From Acidobacteriota bacterium (GTDB lineage: Bacteria; Acidobacteriota; Blastocatellia; RBC074), in the NCBI GenBank assembly GCA_019639255.1, contig JAHBSF010000030.1:1-60148 (forward strand): a DNA stretch of 60,148 bases. Reading direction: 5' to 3'. Each line of letters opens with the position of its first letter. Position 1 is the first letter of the stretch. The notes below the pieces were generated by a model. The model did not search any database and had not been told where the DNA came from. It worked only from the letters and a program-made list of their open reading frames with translations. The position numbers and the translations under genes were made by a program. Positions 48,865 to 58,073 of the stretch are shown piece by piece.

Positions 48865-49335
48865 ATGAAGGCTGAAAAACGGATCAAAACGCAGCGGCGA
48901 GCAAAACAGGGATATTTTGATGTCACCGAAGCGGACTATCAGTCGAGTCTGGCGAATGGACTCGACGAAGAAACTCTGCTTAAACCGGGGCACTACAAAT
49001 TCATTCGCGGCGGTTTCAAGCAGATGCATCCGGATTACGATCCAAAGACTGCCAAAGTGAAGATTTCGATTTGCATCGACAAGGATGTCCTGAACCATTT
49101 CCGCGCTCGCGCCGAGCAAGCGAGCGCCGCGCCGTATCAGACGCAGATCAATTACGTGTTGCGCGAAGTGATGGAAAGAGACCTCGTGGCCGGAACCTCG
49201 CAACAGCATTCGCAGGCTGCCGTCTTGGTCAATGATTCGGAATTTATCGCTGCCGTGGCAAAGCAGGTAGCGGCAAACCTCAAACGCCCGTCAAAATCCA
49301 GACAGCGAACGAAAGTAGAGAGATTGCGGGACTGA
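48865..49335 (+). CDS. BrnA-type antitoxin-like protein
   Basis: 156 residues. The central region TAKVKISICIDKDVLNHFRA and TQINYVLREVMERDL fits the BrnA ribbon-helix-helix family: a positively charged N-terminal part followed by the DNA-binding RHH. No BrnT toxin gene is present upstream; the IS occupies that position. The C-terminus overlaps a PIN-toxin remnant by one base (TGATG). A second, truncated copy of the first 87 residues is at 50398. Confidence 0.75.
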   Translation: MKAEKRIKTQRRAKQGYFDVTEADYQSSLANGLDEETLLKPGHYKFIRGGFKQMHPDYDPKTAKVKISICIDKDVLNHFRARAEQASAAPYQTQINYVLREVMERDLVAGTSQQHSQAAVLVNDSEFIAAVAKQVAANLKRPSKSRQRTKVERLRD

Positions 49336-49502
49336 TGGCCCTTGACGCCCTGCATCTGGCATCGGCCGAAAAGGCTGGGGCCGATTTCTTTTGCACGTGC
49401 GACGACAAGTTATCGAAGAAAGCCGTAGTGCTGGCCGAAGCGGGAGTCAGGATAGTTTCGCCGATAGAATTGATCGGGGAGATTGGGGAGATGGAAAAAT
49501 GA
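49335..49502 (+). pseudogene. C-terminal remnant of a PIN-domain toxin
   Basis: MALDALHLASAEKAGADFFC, then TCDDKLSKKAVVLAEAGVRI. This is the final third of a PIN RNase (ALDALHLA and TCDDKL carry acidic residues), while the first catalytic Asp and upstream region are missing. The open frame continues upstream with EIAG, also PIN-like. The ATG at 49335 overlaps the BrnA stop and the frame ends at 49502. Confidence 0.75.
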
Positions 49503-49744
49503 CAGTCGAAGTGAAACCACTTGTCGAGATCACGCACGAGGCCGTAAGCCTGCTGTGCAAGCACATCGGAATCGTCAATACGATCCGATTCATCAATCAA
49601 TTTACGACCGGCTATGGAAACTATACAGAAGAACGCCGGGAAATGTTTGAGAATCTGACGATGGATGAGATAGCTGCGGAAATCGAGAAAAGCAGAAAGC
49701 GTTGCGGCATTCAGCGAACCGGAGAGGTCCTGGATTCGCTCTGA
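49499..49744 (+). CDS. Small PIN-associated protein
   Basis: 81 residues (MTVEVKPLVEITHEAVSLLC, then HIGIVNTIRFINQFTTGYGN). ATG 49499 overlaps the PIN stop (ATGA). I have seen similar small proteins adjacent to PIN toxins; they are conserved but not functionally defined, and may be a further antitoxin component. Here the PIN partner is broken but this gene is intact. Confidence 0.7.
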   Translation: MTVEVKPLVEITHEAVSLLCKHIGIVNTIRFINQFTTGYGNYTEERREMFENLTMDEIAAEIEKSRKRCGIQRTGEVLDSL

Positions 49745-49872
49745 AGTGATCGAGAACCGCTGTTTGAAAGAAGCTGATTTTACTCACCCGTTTACTCAGC
49801 CTCTCAGATCGAATTTGACCTCATCGCTTAAGCGATAGCAGCCAGATTCCTGGTTAGCTTGCTACAGGGCAT
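49745..49872. other. Short intergenic, no feature seen
   Basis: 128 bp between the PIN-associated protein and the membrane protein; A/T-rich, nothing identifiable. Confidence 0.4.
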
Positions 49873-50376
49873 ATGCAGACGAGCAGAACCAGACTTGAAG
49901 ACATGGATTTTAAACCCCGTACTCCATTCCTCCGACTGGCCCTCATTTTGCTGGTCTTCTCCTTCTTCACATTTGTACTGATCACCGAAACCAAATCTCG
50001 ATTGGAGTTCTCACCGATCACAGACCCGAACTTCCTTGCCGAGACTGTTTTCGTAGTCTTGCTCCTGCTCTTATTCTCAGGCTTCATGCTTTCCTACCTG
50101 CTATTACAGTTCCGGCTGAGATTCACCGAGGAAGGTATCCACAGGCGGACCCTGCTGAAGCCGCGCCTCATCCGGTGGGACGATGTGAAGCGAGCGCAGG
50201 TAAGCGGCGTCAGAGGATACTTCGCATTGGAGTTATGGGTGAGCAGGAGGCGGTGCGTGTTGGTTCCGCTGTTGGAGTACGGGCGGGGAAGAAGCCTGCT
50301 TGCAGAAATAAGGAAGCGGTTGGCAGTGGAAGTAGAAGTATCGGAGAGGAACCTGGCGGTGTTGAGGGAAGAATGA
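49873..50376 (+). CDS. Two-helix membrane protein with PH-like domain
   Basis: 167 residues. Two hydrophobic helices at about 20-42 and 58-78 are followed by a soluble domain (LRFTEEGIHRRTLLKPRLIR, WDDVKRAQVSGVRGYFALEL), which resembles bacterial PH (bPH) domains of YdbS-like membrane proteins. Role unknown. It lies between two copies of the BrnA-like gene and may be accessory. Confidence 0.65.
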   Translation: MQTSRTRLEDMDFKPRTPFLRLALILLVFSFFTFVLITETKSRLEFSPITDPNFLAETVFVVLLLLLFSGFMLSYLLLQFRLRFTEEGIHRRTLLKPRLIRWDDVKRAQVSGVRGYFALELWVSRRRCVLVPLLEYGRGRSLLAEIRKRLAVEVEVSERNLAVLREE

Positions 50377-50397
50377 TGTGTGGGTTGATCACCTATC

Positions 50398-50739
50398 ATG
50401 AAGGCTGAAAAACGGATCAACTCGAAGAGGCGAGCAAAACAGGGATATGTTGATGTCACCGAAGCAGAGTACCAGTCGAGCCCGGCAAAAGGACTCGACG
50501 AAGAAACGCTTCTTAAACCGGGGCGCCACAAATTCATTCGCGGGGGTTTCAAGAAAATGCATCCGGATTACAATGCCAAAACCGCCAAGGTGAAGATTTC
50601 GATCTACATCCACAAGGATGTTCTGAATCACTTCTGCACCCGCGCCGAAGCGATAATCCTTGCGTGGGCGTTGCTCCGCAGCCGGCTACATCTCAAAGGA
50701 CCGGAATACATCGATGCCCAGGACGACCACCTCGAATAA
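50398..50739 (+). pseudogene. Truncated second copy of the BrnA-like gene
   Basis: The first 85 residues match the copy at 48865 closely (MKAEKRINSKRRAKQGYVDV, LKPGRHKFIRGGFKKMHPDY, KISIYIHKDVLNHF), then the frame ends in a non-homologous tail (AIILAWALLRSRLHLKGPEY). The RHH second helix is lost, so it is probably inactive. The copies differ by several substitutions, so the duplication is not recent. Confidence 0.8.
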
Positions 50740-50830
50740 AAACACAATCGCCTCCAATCCAGCCGGCGAGCGCTCATCTGCAGAAAACTTCTGTATCATC
50801 TGTTCCGGGACGTAAGGAAGGAGTTTGGCG

Positions 50831-52567
50831 ATGGCAAAGAGCAACCTGCTGAACACTCAAACCCCCAACTTTCAGGGACTGATCGGCAATGGAAGGATCT
50901 ACCGGGTTCCGAAATACCAGCGTGATTATTCCTGGGAGGAAGAGCAATGGGAAGATCTCTGGAATGACATCCTGGAATTGCGTGATAAGTCCGATGACCG
51001 CCATTACATGGGCGCATTAGTTGTCGAAGAGTTGAGCGATCGGGAATTCATGATCATTGACGGGCAGCAGCGGTTAGCGACCTTGAGCATCCTCGCTCTG
51101 GCTGTGATTGCCAAACTGGTAAAAATCGCGGATCGCGGCGTGGAACCTGAGGCGAACCGCGAAAGAGCCTCCAGCTTGCGCAATCTGATCATCGGCGAAA
51201 AAGACCCCGCGTCCCTGGTCGAGAGCAGCAAGTTGTTCCTTAACGATACAGACGACGCTTTTTACCAGGACTACCTGGTTCAGTTGCATTCGCCGCGCAA
51301 TCCAAGAGGCATGCCGAAGTCGAATCGTTTGCTCTGGGAATGTTTCCGGTACTTCTCGGGGCGTCTGGATGAAGTAGCGGATTTCGATGCCGACGGCAAG
51401 GCGTTGGCATCGCTCATTTCTGAAACCGTGGCACGACAGCTTCTATTCATTCTCATCACTGTGGATGATGAACTGAACGCATATACAGTCTTTGAAACCC
51501 TCAATGCGCGCGGGATCGAGTTGTCGGCCACCGACCTTCTGAAAAACTATCTCCTCTCTCGGGTCAAGGTGGAATCCGACCTCGAAGCATTGCATCGACG
51601 CTGGCGATCATTGCTTTCCACGGTAGCTCAGGAGCGCTTCCCGGAATTTCTCCGTTATCACCTGCTTTGTGACCAACCCAAGATTCGCAGTCAAAGACTG
51701 TTCAAACTGGTGCGTGAGCGCGTAAAGGCGCCGGAGCAGGTATTCGTCTTGATGAACGAGTTGGATAATCGCGCCGATCTCTTTTCAGCCCTTGGCGATC
51801 CCAATCACGGCTACTGGATCGAAACGCCCGATTGCAGGCCGCACATTCGCGATTTGAATCTTTTTCGCGTCAAACAGATGACGCCGTTGCTCTTCGCCGT
51901 CTGGGAGCGATTTCCGAAGGCGGAGTTCGCCCGGGTTCTCAAACTGGTAAGCATCATCTCATTCCGTTACACAGTCGTCAGCGGCCTCAACACCAATTCG
52001 CTGGAACCCGTCTATCACCACGCTGCGAAAGCAGTGCTAGATGGCATCGCACGAACGGCGAGAGATGTCTTCGAGCAAATCAAAGGCATCTACGTCGAGG
52101 ATGAGAAATTCAAACAGGATTTTTCGAGACTTTCGATTGAAACGGCAGGGCAGCGCAAGAAGCTGGCAAAATACATCCTTGCAAAATTGGAATCAGACCG
52201 TTCAAACCGTTCGTGTGATCCGGATACCGATCCAGGCAGCATTGAGCACATTCTTCCGGAAAACCCGACCACGGCATGGGAGACATCATTCCCTCGCCAA
52301 CACTGGGAAACATCAGTGTATCGAATCGGTAATCTGACCTTGCTGGAACCTTCACTGAACCGACAAGCAGGAAATGTTGAATATCCGGAGAAACTCCGGA
52401 TCTACGCCGGCAGCAACTACAATCTGACTCGGGGCATCATCGATCTCGCGCCCCAGGATTGGACACCCGAGTTACTCAATGAACGACAACGCAAAATGGC
52501 GGCGAGAGCAGCGCATATTTGGCGAGCGGATTTCGCTTCAATAACTCCTCACGACTTCGGGACATAA
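50831..52567 (+). CDS. GmrSD-like DUF262/DUF1524 protein
   Basis: ATG 50831 with AAGGAGTTTGGCG upstream; a TTG start at 50825 also appears. About 578 residues. N-terminal DUF262 with DGQQR (Asp77-Arg81), typical of the ParB-like nuclease/NTPase domain of type IV restriction GmrS; ARGIELSATDLLKNYLLSR motif; C-terminal DUF1524 HNH-type (EHILPENP, His473) as in GmrD. Single-chain GmrSD-like proteins cut modified phage DNA. It stands alone here. It is not known to be a complete defence system on its own. Confidence 0.85.
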   Translation: MAKSNLLNTQTPNFQGLIGNGRIYRVPKYQRDYSWEEEQWEDLWNDILELRDKSDDRHYMGALVVEELSDREFMIIDGQQRLATLSILALAVIAKLVKIADRGVEPEANRERASSLRNLIIGEKDPASLVESSKLFLNDTDDAFYQDYLVQLHSPRNPRGMPKSNRLLWECFRYFSGRLDEVADFDADGKALASLISETVARQLLFILITVDDELNAYTVFETLNARGIELSATDLLKNYLLSRVKVESDLEALHRRWRSLLSTVAQERFPEFLRYHLLCDQPKIRSQRLFKLVRERVKAPEQVFVLMNELDNRADLFSALGDPNHGYWIETPDCRPHIRDLNLFRVKQMTPLLFAVWERFPKAEFARVLKLVSIISFRYTVVSGLNTNSLEPVYHHAAKAVLDGIARTARDVFEQIKGIYVEDEKFKQDFSRLSIETAGQRKKLAKYILAKLESDRSNRSCDPDTDPGSIEHILPENPTTAWETSFPRQHWETSVYRIGNLTLLEPSLNRQAGNVEYPEKLRIYAGSNYNLTRGIIDLAPQDWTPELLNERQRKMAARAAHIWRADFASITPHDFGT

Positions 52568-52667
52568 AAGAGAGATAACGGAACAAACGAAATAAGACGG
52601 AACAAACGGAAATATTCAACTTTTCCGTAATTTTCGTTTCATTTCGTATGTTCCGTTATCTCTCTTT
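52567..52667. repeat. Intergenic palindrome, TAACGG type
   Basis: 27-bp arms, AAAGAGAGATAACGGAACAA at 52567 and TTCCGTTATCTCTCTTT ending at 52667, with one mismatch. Loop ATATTCAAC with TTTTCCG after it, matching the 28.4 and 38.2 kb copies. The first base is the last base of the DUF262 stop. Confidence 0.9.
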
Positions 52668-52740
52668 CCTCCCTTGCCGACAAGGAGTAGGCGCGCCCGC
52701 ACTCCCGCTTTTCGTCGTTCTGCTGTAAATTGGCTCCCCT

Positions 52741-53286
52741 ATGACCGAAATAGTCGATGAGATATTCCGGCGATTCGACGAGCGCGGGGCGCAAAGTTAC
52801 GGCGAGGGCGTAACCGAACTGCAACACGCGCTGCAATGCGCGATGTTCGCTTCGCGCGCAGCCGAACCCCGCGAAATAGTCGCCGCCTGCCTGCTTCACG
52901 ATTACGGCCACCTGCTTCACGATCTCGGCGAAGACATCGCCGAACGCGGCCTCGATGCGCGCCACGAAGAACTCGGCGCACAGCGCCTTACGCAATGGTT
53001 TCCTGCGGAAATCGTCGAACCCATTCGCCTGCACGTGCAGGCAAAGCGCTACCTTTGTCTGCGGCGGACCGCCTATTTCAACGGCCTTTCCGACGCTTCG
53101 CGCCTGAGTCTGCAATTGCAGGGCGGCGTCATGACCGAAGGCGAAGCCCTCGACTTTGAAACTGATCCTTACAGCAACGCCGCAATACGCGTGCGGCTTT
53201 ATGACGATGCGGGCAAGGTCCCGGATCTCGCTACGCCCGGACTGGAAAGCTTCCGCGAATTGCTGGAATCGCTCATCCGGCCCTAA
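52741..53286 (+). CDS. HD-domain protein, PhnZ-like
   Basis: 181 residues. HD motif HDYGHLLHDLGEDIAERGLD, then ARHEELGAQRL, IRLHVQAKRYLC. PhnZ is a diiron oxygenase that cleaves 1-hydroxyphosphonates to an aldehyde-type product and phosphate; this family (phosphonate degradation-associated HD proteins) shares the HD with a paired second metal. The next three genes also fit phosphonate metabolism. There is no strong ribosome site before ATG 52741. A PhnY-like dioxygenase is not visible in the window. Confidence 0.75.
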   Translation: MTEIVDEIFRRFDERGAQSYGEGVTELQHALQCAMFASRAAEPREIVAACLLHDYGHLLHDLGEDIAERGLDARHEELGAQRLTQWFPAEIVEPIRLHVQAKRYLCLRRTAYFNGLSDASRLSLQLQGGVMTEGEALDFETDPYSNAAIRVRLYDDAGKVPDLATPGLESFRELLESLIRP

Positions 53287-53321
53287 CCCCGCTCTCGCCC
53301 GTTCCGGCTCCCTATAACTGC

Positions 53322-54647
53322 ATGAACGAATCCCCGCAACCCGACAAAACCGGCGCCCGGTTTACGAATCAGTGGCGACTCTCGGTATGGGCCGTCACTG
53401 CGGCGTTCGGCGCGTATTTCTGCATGTACGGTTTTCGCAAACCGTTCACCGCCGCCGCATACGAAGATCTGACGTTCTGGAACTTCAGCTACAAATCGGT
53501 GCTCGTAACGGCTCAGGTATTCGGCTACATGCTGTCGAAGTTTCTGGGCATACGCATAATTGCAGAGATGCGCCCGGAAAGGCGCGCGCGCACGCTGCTG
53601 CTGCTTGTGGGCGCGGCTCAGGCGGCGCTGTTTTTTTATGCAATTGCGCCCGCGCCGTGGAATTTCGTATTTCTGTTTCTGAACGGGCTGCCGCTCGGAC
53701 TCGTGTTCGGACTGGTGCTGGGGTTTCTCGAAGGCCGGAGAATGACCGAAGCCCTGACGGCCGGATTATGCGCCAGTTTTATACTTGCGGACGGTGCGGC
53801 GAAATCCGTAGGCGCGTATCTGCTGGAGGCCGGAGTCTCGCAGTTCTTTATGCCCTTCGCCGCAGGACTGGTCTTTACACTGCCGCTGCTCCTTTTCGTA
53901 TGGATGCTTGCGCGGATTCCGGCGCCGACCGCAAGCGATGTAGAACACCGCAGCGAACGCGCGCCGATGACGCGCACGGACAGGCGCGCGCTGTTTCTGA
54001 AATACGCTGCGGGATTGACGCTGCTCATAGGCGCGTATCTGCTGCTGACGATTCTGCGCAGCGTGCGCGCGGATTTTGCGCCCGAGATATGGCAGGGGCT
54101 CGGCTATAAAGGACAGCCCGCAGTATTCACGCGCTCGGAATTGTTTGTTATGTTCGGCGTGATCATCGCCAACGGGATGGCGGTGTTGATACGCAACAAC
54201 CGCCGCGCGTTTTTCACTGCGCTCGGTACTGCGTTCGGAGGATTCGGGCTCGCGGCGCTGGGGCTTGCAGGATGGTCGGGCGGCTGGATCGGCGGCTTTG
54301 GATTCATGGTGCTCATAGGGCTGGGACTGTATCTGCCTTACGTCGCCGTGCACACGACCGTTTTCGAGCGGTTGATTGCGATGACCGGAGATCGCGGCAA
54401 CATCGGGTTTCTGATGTACCTGGCCGATGCATTCGGCTATCTTGGTTATGTCGCGGTGATGCTTGTACGGGGCGCCGTGCAAACGGATCAGAGTTTTCTG
54501 GATTTCTTTGCGACGCTTGCAGCAGCCGTTACTGCGCTCGGCGCGTTGATGCTCGGGGGCTGCTGGATATACTTCGCCGCGCGCACCCGCAAACACAAAA
54601 CCGTTTCACAGCAGATGGGCGCATATCGTGAAACTCAGGAGAGATAA
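53322..54647 (+). CDS. DUF5690 / MFS-like transporter
   Basis: 441 residues, 12 membrane segments by hydrophobic pattern (e.g. WAVTAAFGAYFCMYGFRKPF, LLLLVGAAQAALFFYAIAPA, SGGWIGGFGFMVLIGLGLYL). Members of this family occur next to TIGR03364 oxidoreductases and PhnX-like hydrolases, so transport of a phosphonate or its breakdown product is likely but inferred. It starts 36 bp after the PhnZ-like gene. The stop TAA (54645-54647) is formed by the left arm of a palindrome remnant. Confidence 0.75.
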   Translation: MNESPQPDKTGARFTNQWRLSVWAVTAAFGAYFCMYGFRKPFTAAAYEDLTFWNFSYKSVLVTAQVFGYMLSKFLGIRIIAEMRPERRARTLLLLVGAAQAALFFYAIAPAPWNFVFLFLNGLPLGLVFGLVLGFLEGRRMTEALTAGLCASFILADGAAKSVGAYLLEAGVSQFFMPFAAGLVFTLPLLLFVWMLARIPAPTASDVEHRSERAPMTRTDRRALFLKYAAGLTLLIGAYLLLTILRSVRADFAPEIWQGLGYKGQPAVFTRSELFVMFGVIIANGMAVLIRNNRRAFFTALGTAFGGFGLAALGLAGWSGGWIGGFGFMVLIGLGLYLPYVAVHTTVFERLIAMTGDRGNIGFLMYLADAFGYLGYVAVMLVRGAVQTDQSFLDFFATLAAAVTALGALMLGGCWIYFAARTRKHKTVSQQMGAYRETQER

Positions 54648-54680
54648 CGGAACAAACGAAATAAGACGGAACAGACGGAT
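54639..54680. repeat. Truncated palindrome copy, left arm
   Basis: GGAGAGATAACGGAACAAAC and the next 20 bp of the left arm are present, then the sequence jumps to ATATCTCTCTT. The central region and most of the right arm are deleted. It supplies the stop of the DUF5690 gene. Confidence 0.8.
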
Positions 54681-54707
54681 ATCTCTCTTTTGCGCTTCTG
54701 GAAAGCA

Positions 54708-55859
54708 ATGCAAGAATACGATGATGCAATAGTCGGAGCCGGGATTATGGGCCTTGCGCACGCGTATGCATTGGCGCGGCGCGGGCGAAGCGTGGTTGTC
54801 TTTGAGCGTCAATCGAGGGCGCAGGGCGCGTCGGTGCGCAATTTCGGAATGCTGTGGCCGATAGGTCAGCCGAAGGGCCTGCCCCGGCAGGTGGCGATGC
54901 AAAGCCGCGGAATATGGCTCGACGTTCTGAGGGAAAGCGGTTTGTGGCACGAACAGACGGGTTCGCTGCATCTGGCCTATCGCGAAGACGAAGAAGCCGT
55001 GCTGCGCGAATTTCTCGATGCAGCCCCCCGCGACGGCTACGAATGCGAATGGCTCGCTCCACACCGCGTGCTCGATTGCGCGCCGCTTGTGAATCCCGAA
55101 AACCTCAGGGGCGCGTTGTGGTCGCCTTCGGAGATATGCATAGATCCGCGCCAGGTTGTTGCGGCGCTTCCAGACTGGCTCGAACGAAATTACGGCGTGC
55201 GGTTTGAATTCAACTGCGCGGCCACGGCGTACGATCATCCCACGGTGACGGCGGGCGGGCGCGAGTGGACGGCCGGAAATCTTTACGTATGCTCGGGCGA
55301 GGATTTTCAGACGCTTTATCCCGATGCGTTCAGGGAAAGCGGCCTTTACCGCGTAAAATTGCAGATGATGCGATCGCAGGCATACGGCGAGTCGGTGCGC
55401 ATAGGCCCGATGCTGGCCGCGGGTTTGACGCTCTGTCATTACAGAAATTTTCAGGATTGCCCGTCGCTGCCCGCGCTGCGCGAAAGATTTTCAACCGAGA
55501 TGCCGGATTACGTCCGCTACGGAATACACGTAATGGCGTCGCAACATGCAAGCGGCGAGGTTACAATCGGAGACTCTCACGAATACGACTCGGCGATCAC
55601 GCCGTTTGACAGGGAAGAAATCAACGAACTGATACTCGGGTATCTGCGCACGTTTCTGTTGTTGCCGGATTTGCGCATAGCCGAGCGGTGGCAGGGAGTA
55701 TATGCCGCGCATCCTGCGGAGTTGTGCTGGACGGCGCGCCCCGCCGCAGGTGCGATGATCGCGGCGAGTCCGAGCGGACGCGGGATGACGATGTCGTTCG
55801 GAATCGCGGAGAGAATCGTCGCTGAAAATCTGGAAGAAACCGGGGGAGAGGGCGGATGA
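54708..55859 (+). CDS. FAD-dependent oxidoreductase, TIGR03364 type
   Basis: About 383 residues from ATG 54708 (MQEYDDAIVGAGIMGLAHAY: a Rossmann G-x-G-x-x-G with Glu at the end of strand 2, VVVFER). Later FAD-binding signature GRGMTMSFGIAERIV. The family (DAAO-like, TIGR03364) is linked to phosphonate breakdown, where homologues oxidise amino- or N-alkylated amino-phosphonates. The start ATG follows GGAAAG. Its 3' end overlaps the hydrolase by ATGA. Confidence 0.8.
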   Translation: MQEYDDAIVGAGIMGLAHAYALARRGRSVVVFERQSRAQGASVRNFGMLWPIGQPKGLPRQVAMQSRGIWLDVLRESGLWHEQTGSLHLAYREDEEAVLREFLDAAPRDGYECEWLAPHRVLDCAPLVNPENLRGALWSPSEICIDPRQVVAALPDWLERNYGVRFEFNCAATAYDHPTVTAGGREWTAGNLYVCSGEDFQTLYPDAFRESGLYRVKLQMMRSQAYGESVRIGPMLAAGLTLCHYRNFQDCPSLPALRERFSTEMPDYVRYGIHVMASQHASGEVTIGDSHEYDSAITPFDREEINELILGYLRTFLLLPDLRIAERWQGVYAAHPAELCWTARPAAGAMIAASPSGRGMTMSFGIAERIVAENLEETGGEGG

Positions 55860-56542
55860 AGATACGCATTGAACTGGCCGTATTCGATATGGCGGGAACC
55901 ACGGTATCGGAAGGGGGCGCCGTCTACAGGGCGCTGCACGACACGCTTGCCGCGCACGGCGTCGATGTGGACGACGCCGCGATACACGGTGTGAAGGGAA
56001 CCGACAAACGCGAGGCGCTGCGCACGCTCGTCGAGCAATCGCCGCTCAGCGATGCGTTGCTGCCGCGCATGGAATCGATTCACCACGATTTCATAGAGCG
56101 GTTGCTTGCCTTTTACCGCTCGGACGCTTCGGTGGGCGAAGTCCCCGGCGCAAGCGATACGTTCAGGACGCTGAAAGCAAACGGCGTCAAGGTTGCGTTG
56201 AATACGGGATTCAACCGTCTGGTAGCGCAGACGCTCATAGACCGCATGGAATGGGAGAGAGACGCCTTGATCGACGCCTCGATAACGAGCGATGAAGTGG
56301 AGCGCGGGCGTCCGCATCCGTTTATGATAAGGGCGCTGATGCAGCGTCTGGGCGTGGACGATCCGGGGAGCGTGGTAAAAACGGGCGATGCGCCGTCGGA
56401 TCTGCTGGAGGGAAAAAATGCGGGTTGCGGGCTGGTAGTAGGAGTCACGCGCGGATCGAGCACGCGCGAGCAGCTTGCAGTGCATCCGCACGATCATCTG
56501 ATCGACACGGTAGCGGATCTGCCCCGTCTGCTGGGCATCTGA
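55856..56542 (+). CDS. PhnX-like HAD hydrolase
   Basis: 228 residues. HAD motif I DMAGTTV with Asp11 nucleophile; cap region [14 protein letters not shown] contains a Lys at the place where PhnX has its Schiff-base Lys; motif II/III NTGF ([16 protein letters not shown]) and [17 protein letters not shown]. PhnX cleaves phosphonoacetaldehyde to acetaldehyde and phosphate; this TIGR03351-like branch is associated with phosphonate clusters. The preceding oxidoreductase may make the aldehyde substrate. Confidence 0.8.
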   Translation: MKIRIELAVFDMAGTTVSEGGAVYRALHDTLAAHGVDVDDAAIHGVKGTDKREALRTLVEQSPLSDALLPRMESIHHDFIERLLAFYRSDASVGEVPGASDTFRTLKANGVKVALNTGFNRLVAQTLIDRMEWERDALIDASITSDEVERGRPHPFMIRALMQRLGVDDPGSVVKTGDAPSDLLEGKNAGCGLVVGVTRGSSTREQLAVHPHDHLIDTVADLPRLLGI

Positions 56543-56558
56543 TTCAAACCGAATTTCA

Positions 56559-56616
56559 CCACTATGGAACAAACCAGAGACAACGAGTTTCGCCTTTTTC
56601 CGTTTGTTCCGTGGTT
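56559..56616. repeat. Short, degenerate palindrome copy
   Basis: CCACTATGGAACAAAC on the left and GTTTGTTCCGTGG on the right pair over about 12 bp with a mismatch. It is much shorter and lies between the PhnX-like gene and the Gfo/Idh gene, on the 5' side of the latter's ribosome site. Confidence 0.65.
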
Positions 56617-56637
56617 TCAAACGCAGGAGTCCGAATC

Positions 56638-57858
56638 ATGACAAAGAACATCAATCGCCGTCGTTTTATGGCCGAAGCGGGCGCAGGAGTAGCGGGTGCG
56701 GGCGTGCTTTCGGCGAAATCCTGGGCGCGCGTTCCGGGCGCAAACGAACGCATACAGATGGGCGTCATCGGAGCGGGCGGACGCGGGCGCAGCGTAATGG
56801 GTTCGTTCAACAGGATCGGCGACGGAGTGGAATTCATTTATGTTTGCGACGTCTACGAACCGAACATCAACAACACTCTCAGGCTTGCGCGTTCGGGCGC
56901 AAAAACCACGATGGATTATCGCCAACTGCTCGACGACAGGGAGGTAATCGCCGTGCTCAACGCGACGCCCGATCACTGGCACGCGCCCGTGCTGATGGAT
57001 GCGGTTGCGGCGGGCAAGGACGTGTATACGGAAAAGCCGTTTTCGTATTCGATCGAAGAGGGCGCGCGCATGGTCAAGGCCGTGCGCGCTACGAAGCAGA
57101 TCGTGCAGGTCGGCATGCAGCGCCGCAGCTCTGAAGCCGTGCGCAATGCCAAGAAGCTCGTCGATGACGGAGTGCTCGGCGAAATAGTGATGGCGCGCGC
57201 GCAGTGGTTCTGGAACCGCAAGCCGATGCCCGCGCGCATGGAGCTTGCGGGCAAACTCGACTGGGAGCGCTTTCAGGGGCCGGCCAAAAAACGCTATCCG
57301 CTCGACGAACGCAGGTTCTTTCACTGGCGCAACTTTTCGGATTACAACGGCGGCCATATGACCGATCAGGGCACGCACCTGATGGACGTCATTCAGTGGT
57401 TCTGCAACGATGGAATGCCGCCGCGCTCGGCCGTATGCCAGGGAGCCATCTACGTTCACAAGGGCGGAGATGCGCCCGATACGTTCTCGGCCGTGTTTGA
57501 ATATCCCGGTTTTCTCGCTACCTGGACGCTGTGTTACGGCAACTCGTACGAAGACAGTTGGAAGATCCACCTGCAGGGCAAAAAAGCCACGATGGTAATA
57601 GACGACGACGGGTACCGCATTTTCCCCGAACCGTGGCAGCGTCCCAACATACCGCCGCAGGCGATTCACGAATACAAGGGCGGCATTCCGACCGAACCGC
57701 ACGTGAAGAATTTTCTCGACTGCGTGCGTTCGCGGCAGGAGCCGAACGCGCCGGTGGAAGTAGGACACCGCGCGGTAACGGGCCCGCATCTGGCGAACGT
57801 TGCTCTGCGCTCGCAGCGGCGCGCGGAACTCAGCGAGGACGGGAAGAAAGAGAAATAA
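56638..57858 (+). CDS. Tat-exported Gfo/Idh/MocA oxidoreductase
   Basis: 406 residues from ATG 56638 with AGGAG eight bases upstream. A Tat signal [20 protein letters not shown] precedes an NAD(P)-binding fold [13 protein letters not shown] and the EKPFS motif that carries the typical catalytic Lys ([20 protein letters not shown]), then a C-terminal beta-sheet with WHAP and [20 protein letters not shown]. Oxidises or reduces sugars/polyols in the periplasm. The stop TAA (57856-57858) is within a palindrome arm. Confidence 0.85.
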   Translation: MTKNINRRRFMAEAGAGVAGAGVLSAKSWARVPGANERIQMGVIGAGGRGRSVMGSFNRIGDGVEFIYVCDVYEPNINNTLRLARSGAKTTMDYRQLLDDREVIAVLNATPDHWHAPVLMDAVAAGKDVYTEKPFSYSIEEGARMVKAVRATKQIVQVGMQRRSSEAVRNAKKLVDDGVLGEIVMARAQWFWNRKPMPARMELAGKLDWERFQGPAKKRYPLDERRFFHWRNFSDYNGGHMTDQGTHLMDVIQWFCNDGMPPRSAVCQGAIYVHKGGDAPDTFSAVFEYPGFLATWTLCYGNSYEDSWKIHLQGKKATMVIDDDGYRIFPEPWQRPNIPPQAIHEYKGGIPTEPHVKNFLDCVRSRQEPNAPVEVGHRAVTGPHLANVALRSQRRAELSEDGKKEK

Positions 57859-57949
57859 CGGAACAGACGAAATTAGACGGAAAGTACGGAAGTATATAAT
57901 CTTTTCCGTCTGTTACGTCTCATTTCGTTTGTTCCGTTACTTCTCTTTC
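57846..57949. repeat. Intergenic palindrome, TAACGG type
   Basis: GAAAGAGAAATAACGGAACA on the left, right ends TTCCGTTACTTCTCTTTC. The arms have compensating changes (GAAATAACGG against CCGTTACTTC) with one mismatch, and the middle is AGTATATAATC instead of ATTCAAC. It forms the stop codon of the Gfo/Idh gene. Confidence 0.85.
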
Positions 57950-58073
57950 AAAAAATAAAGATTGACTCGCCGCCGCGATTAGGGTTAAGTATTTAACCGG
58001 TCCAAGCGGGCCTCCTTCCTCTCAGACAGGAAGCCCGTCGCCTCAGTCCGTAAATATAACGACCGGGTGAGTC

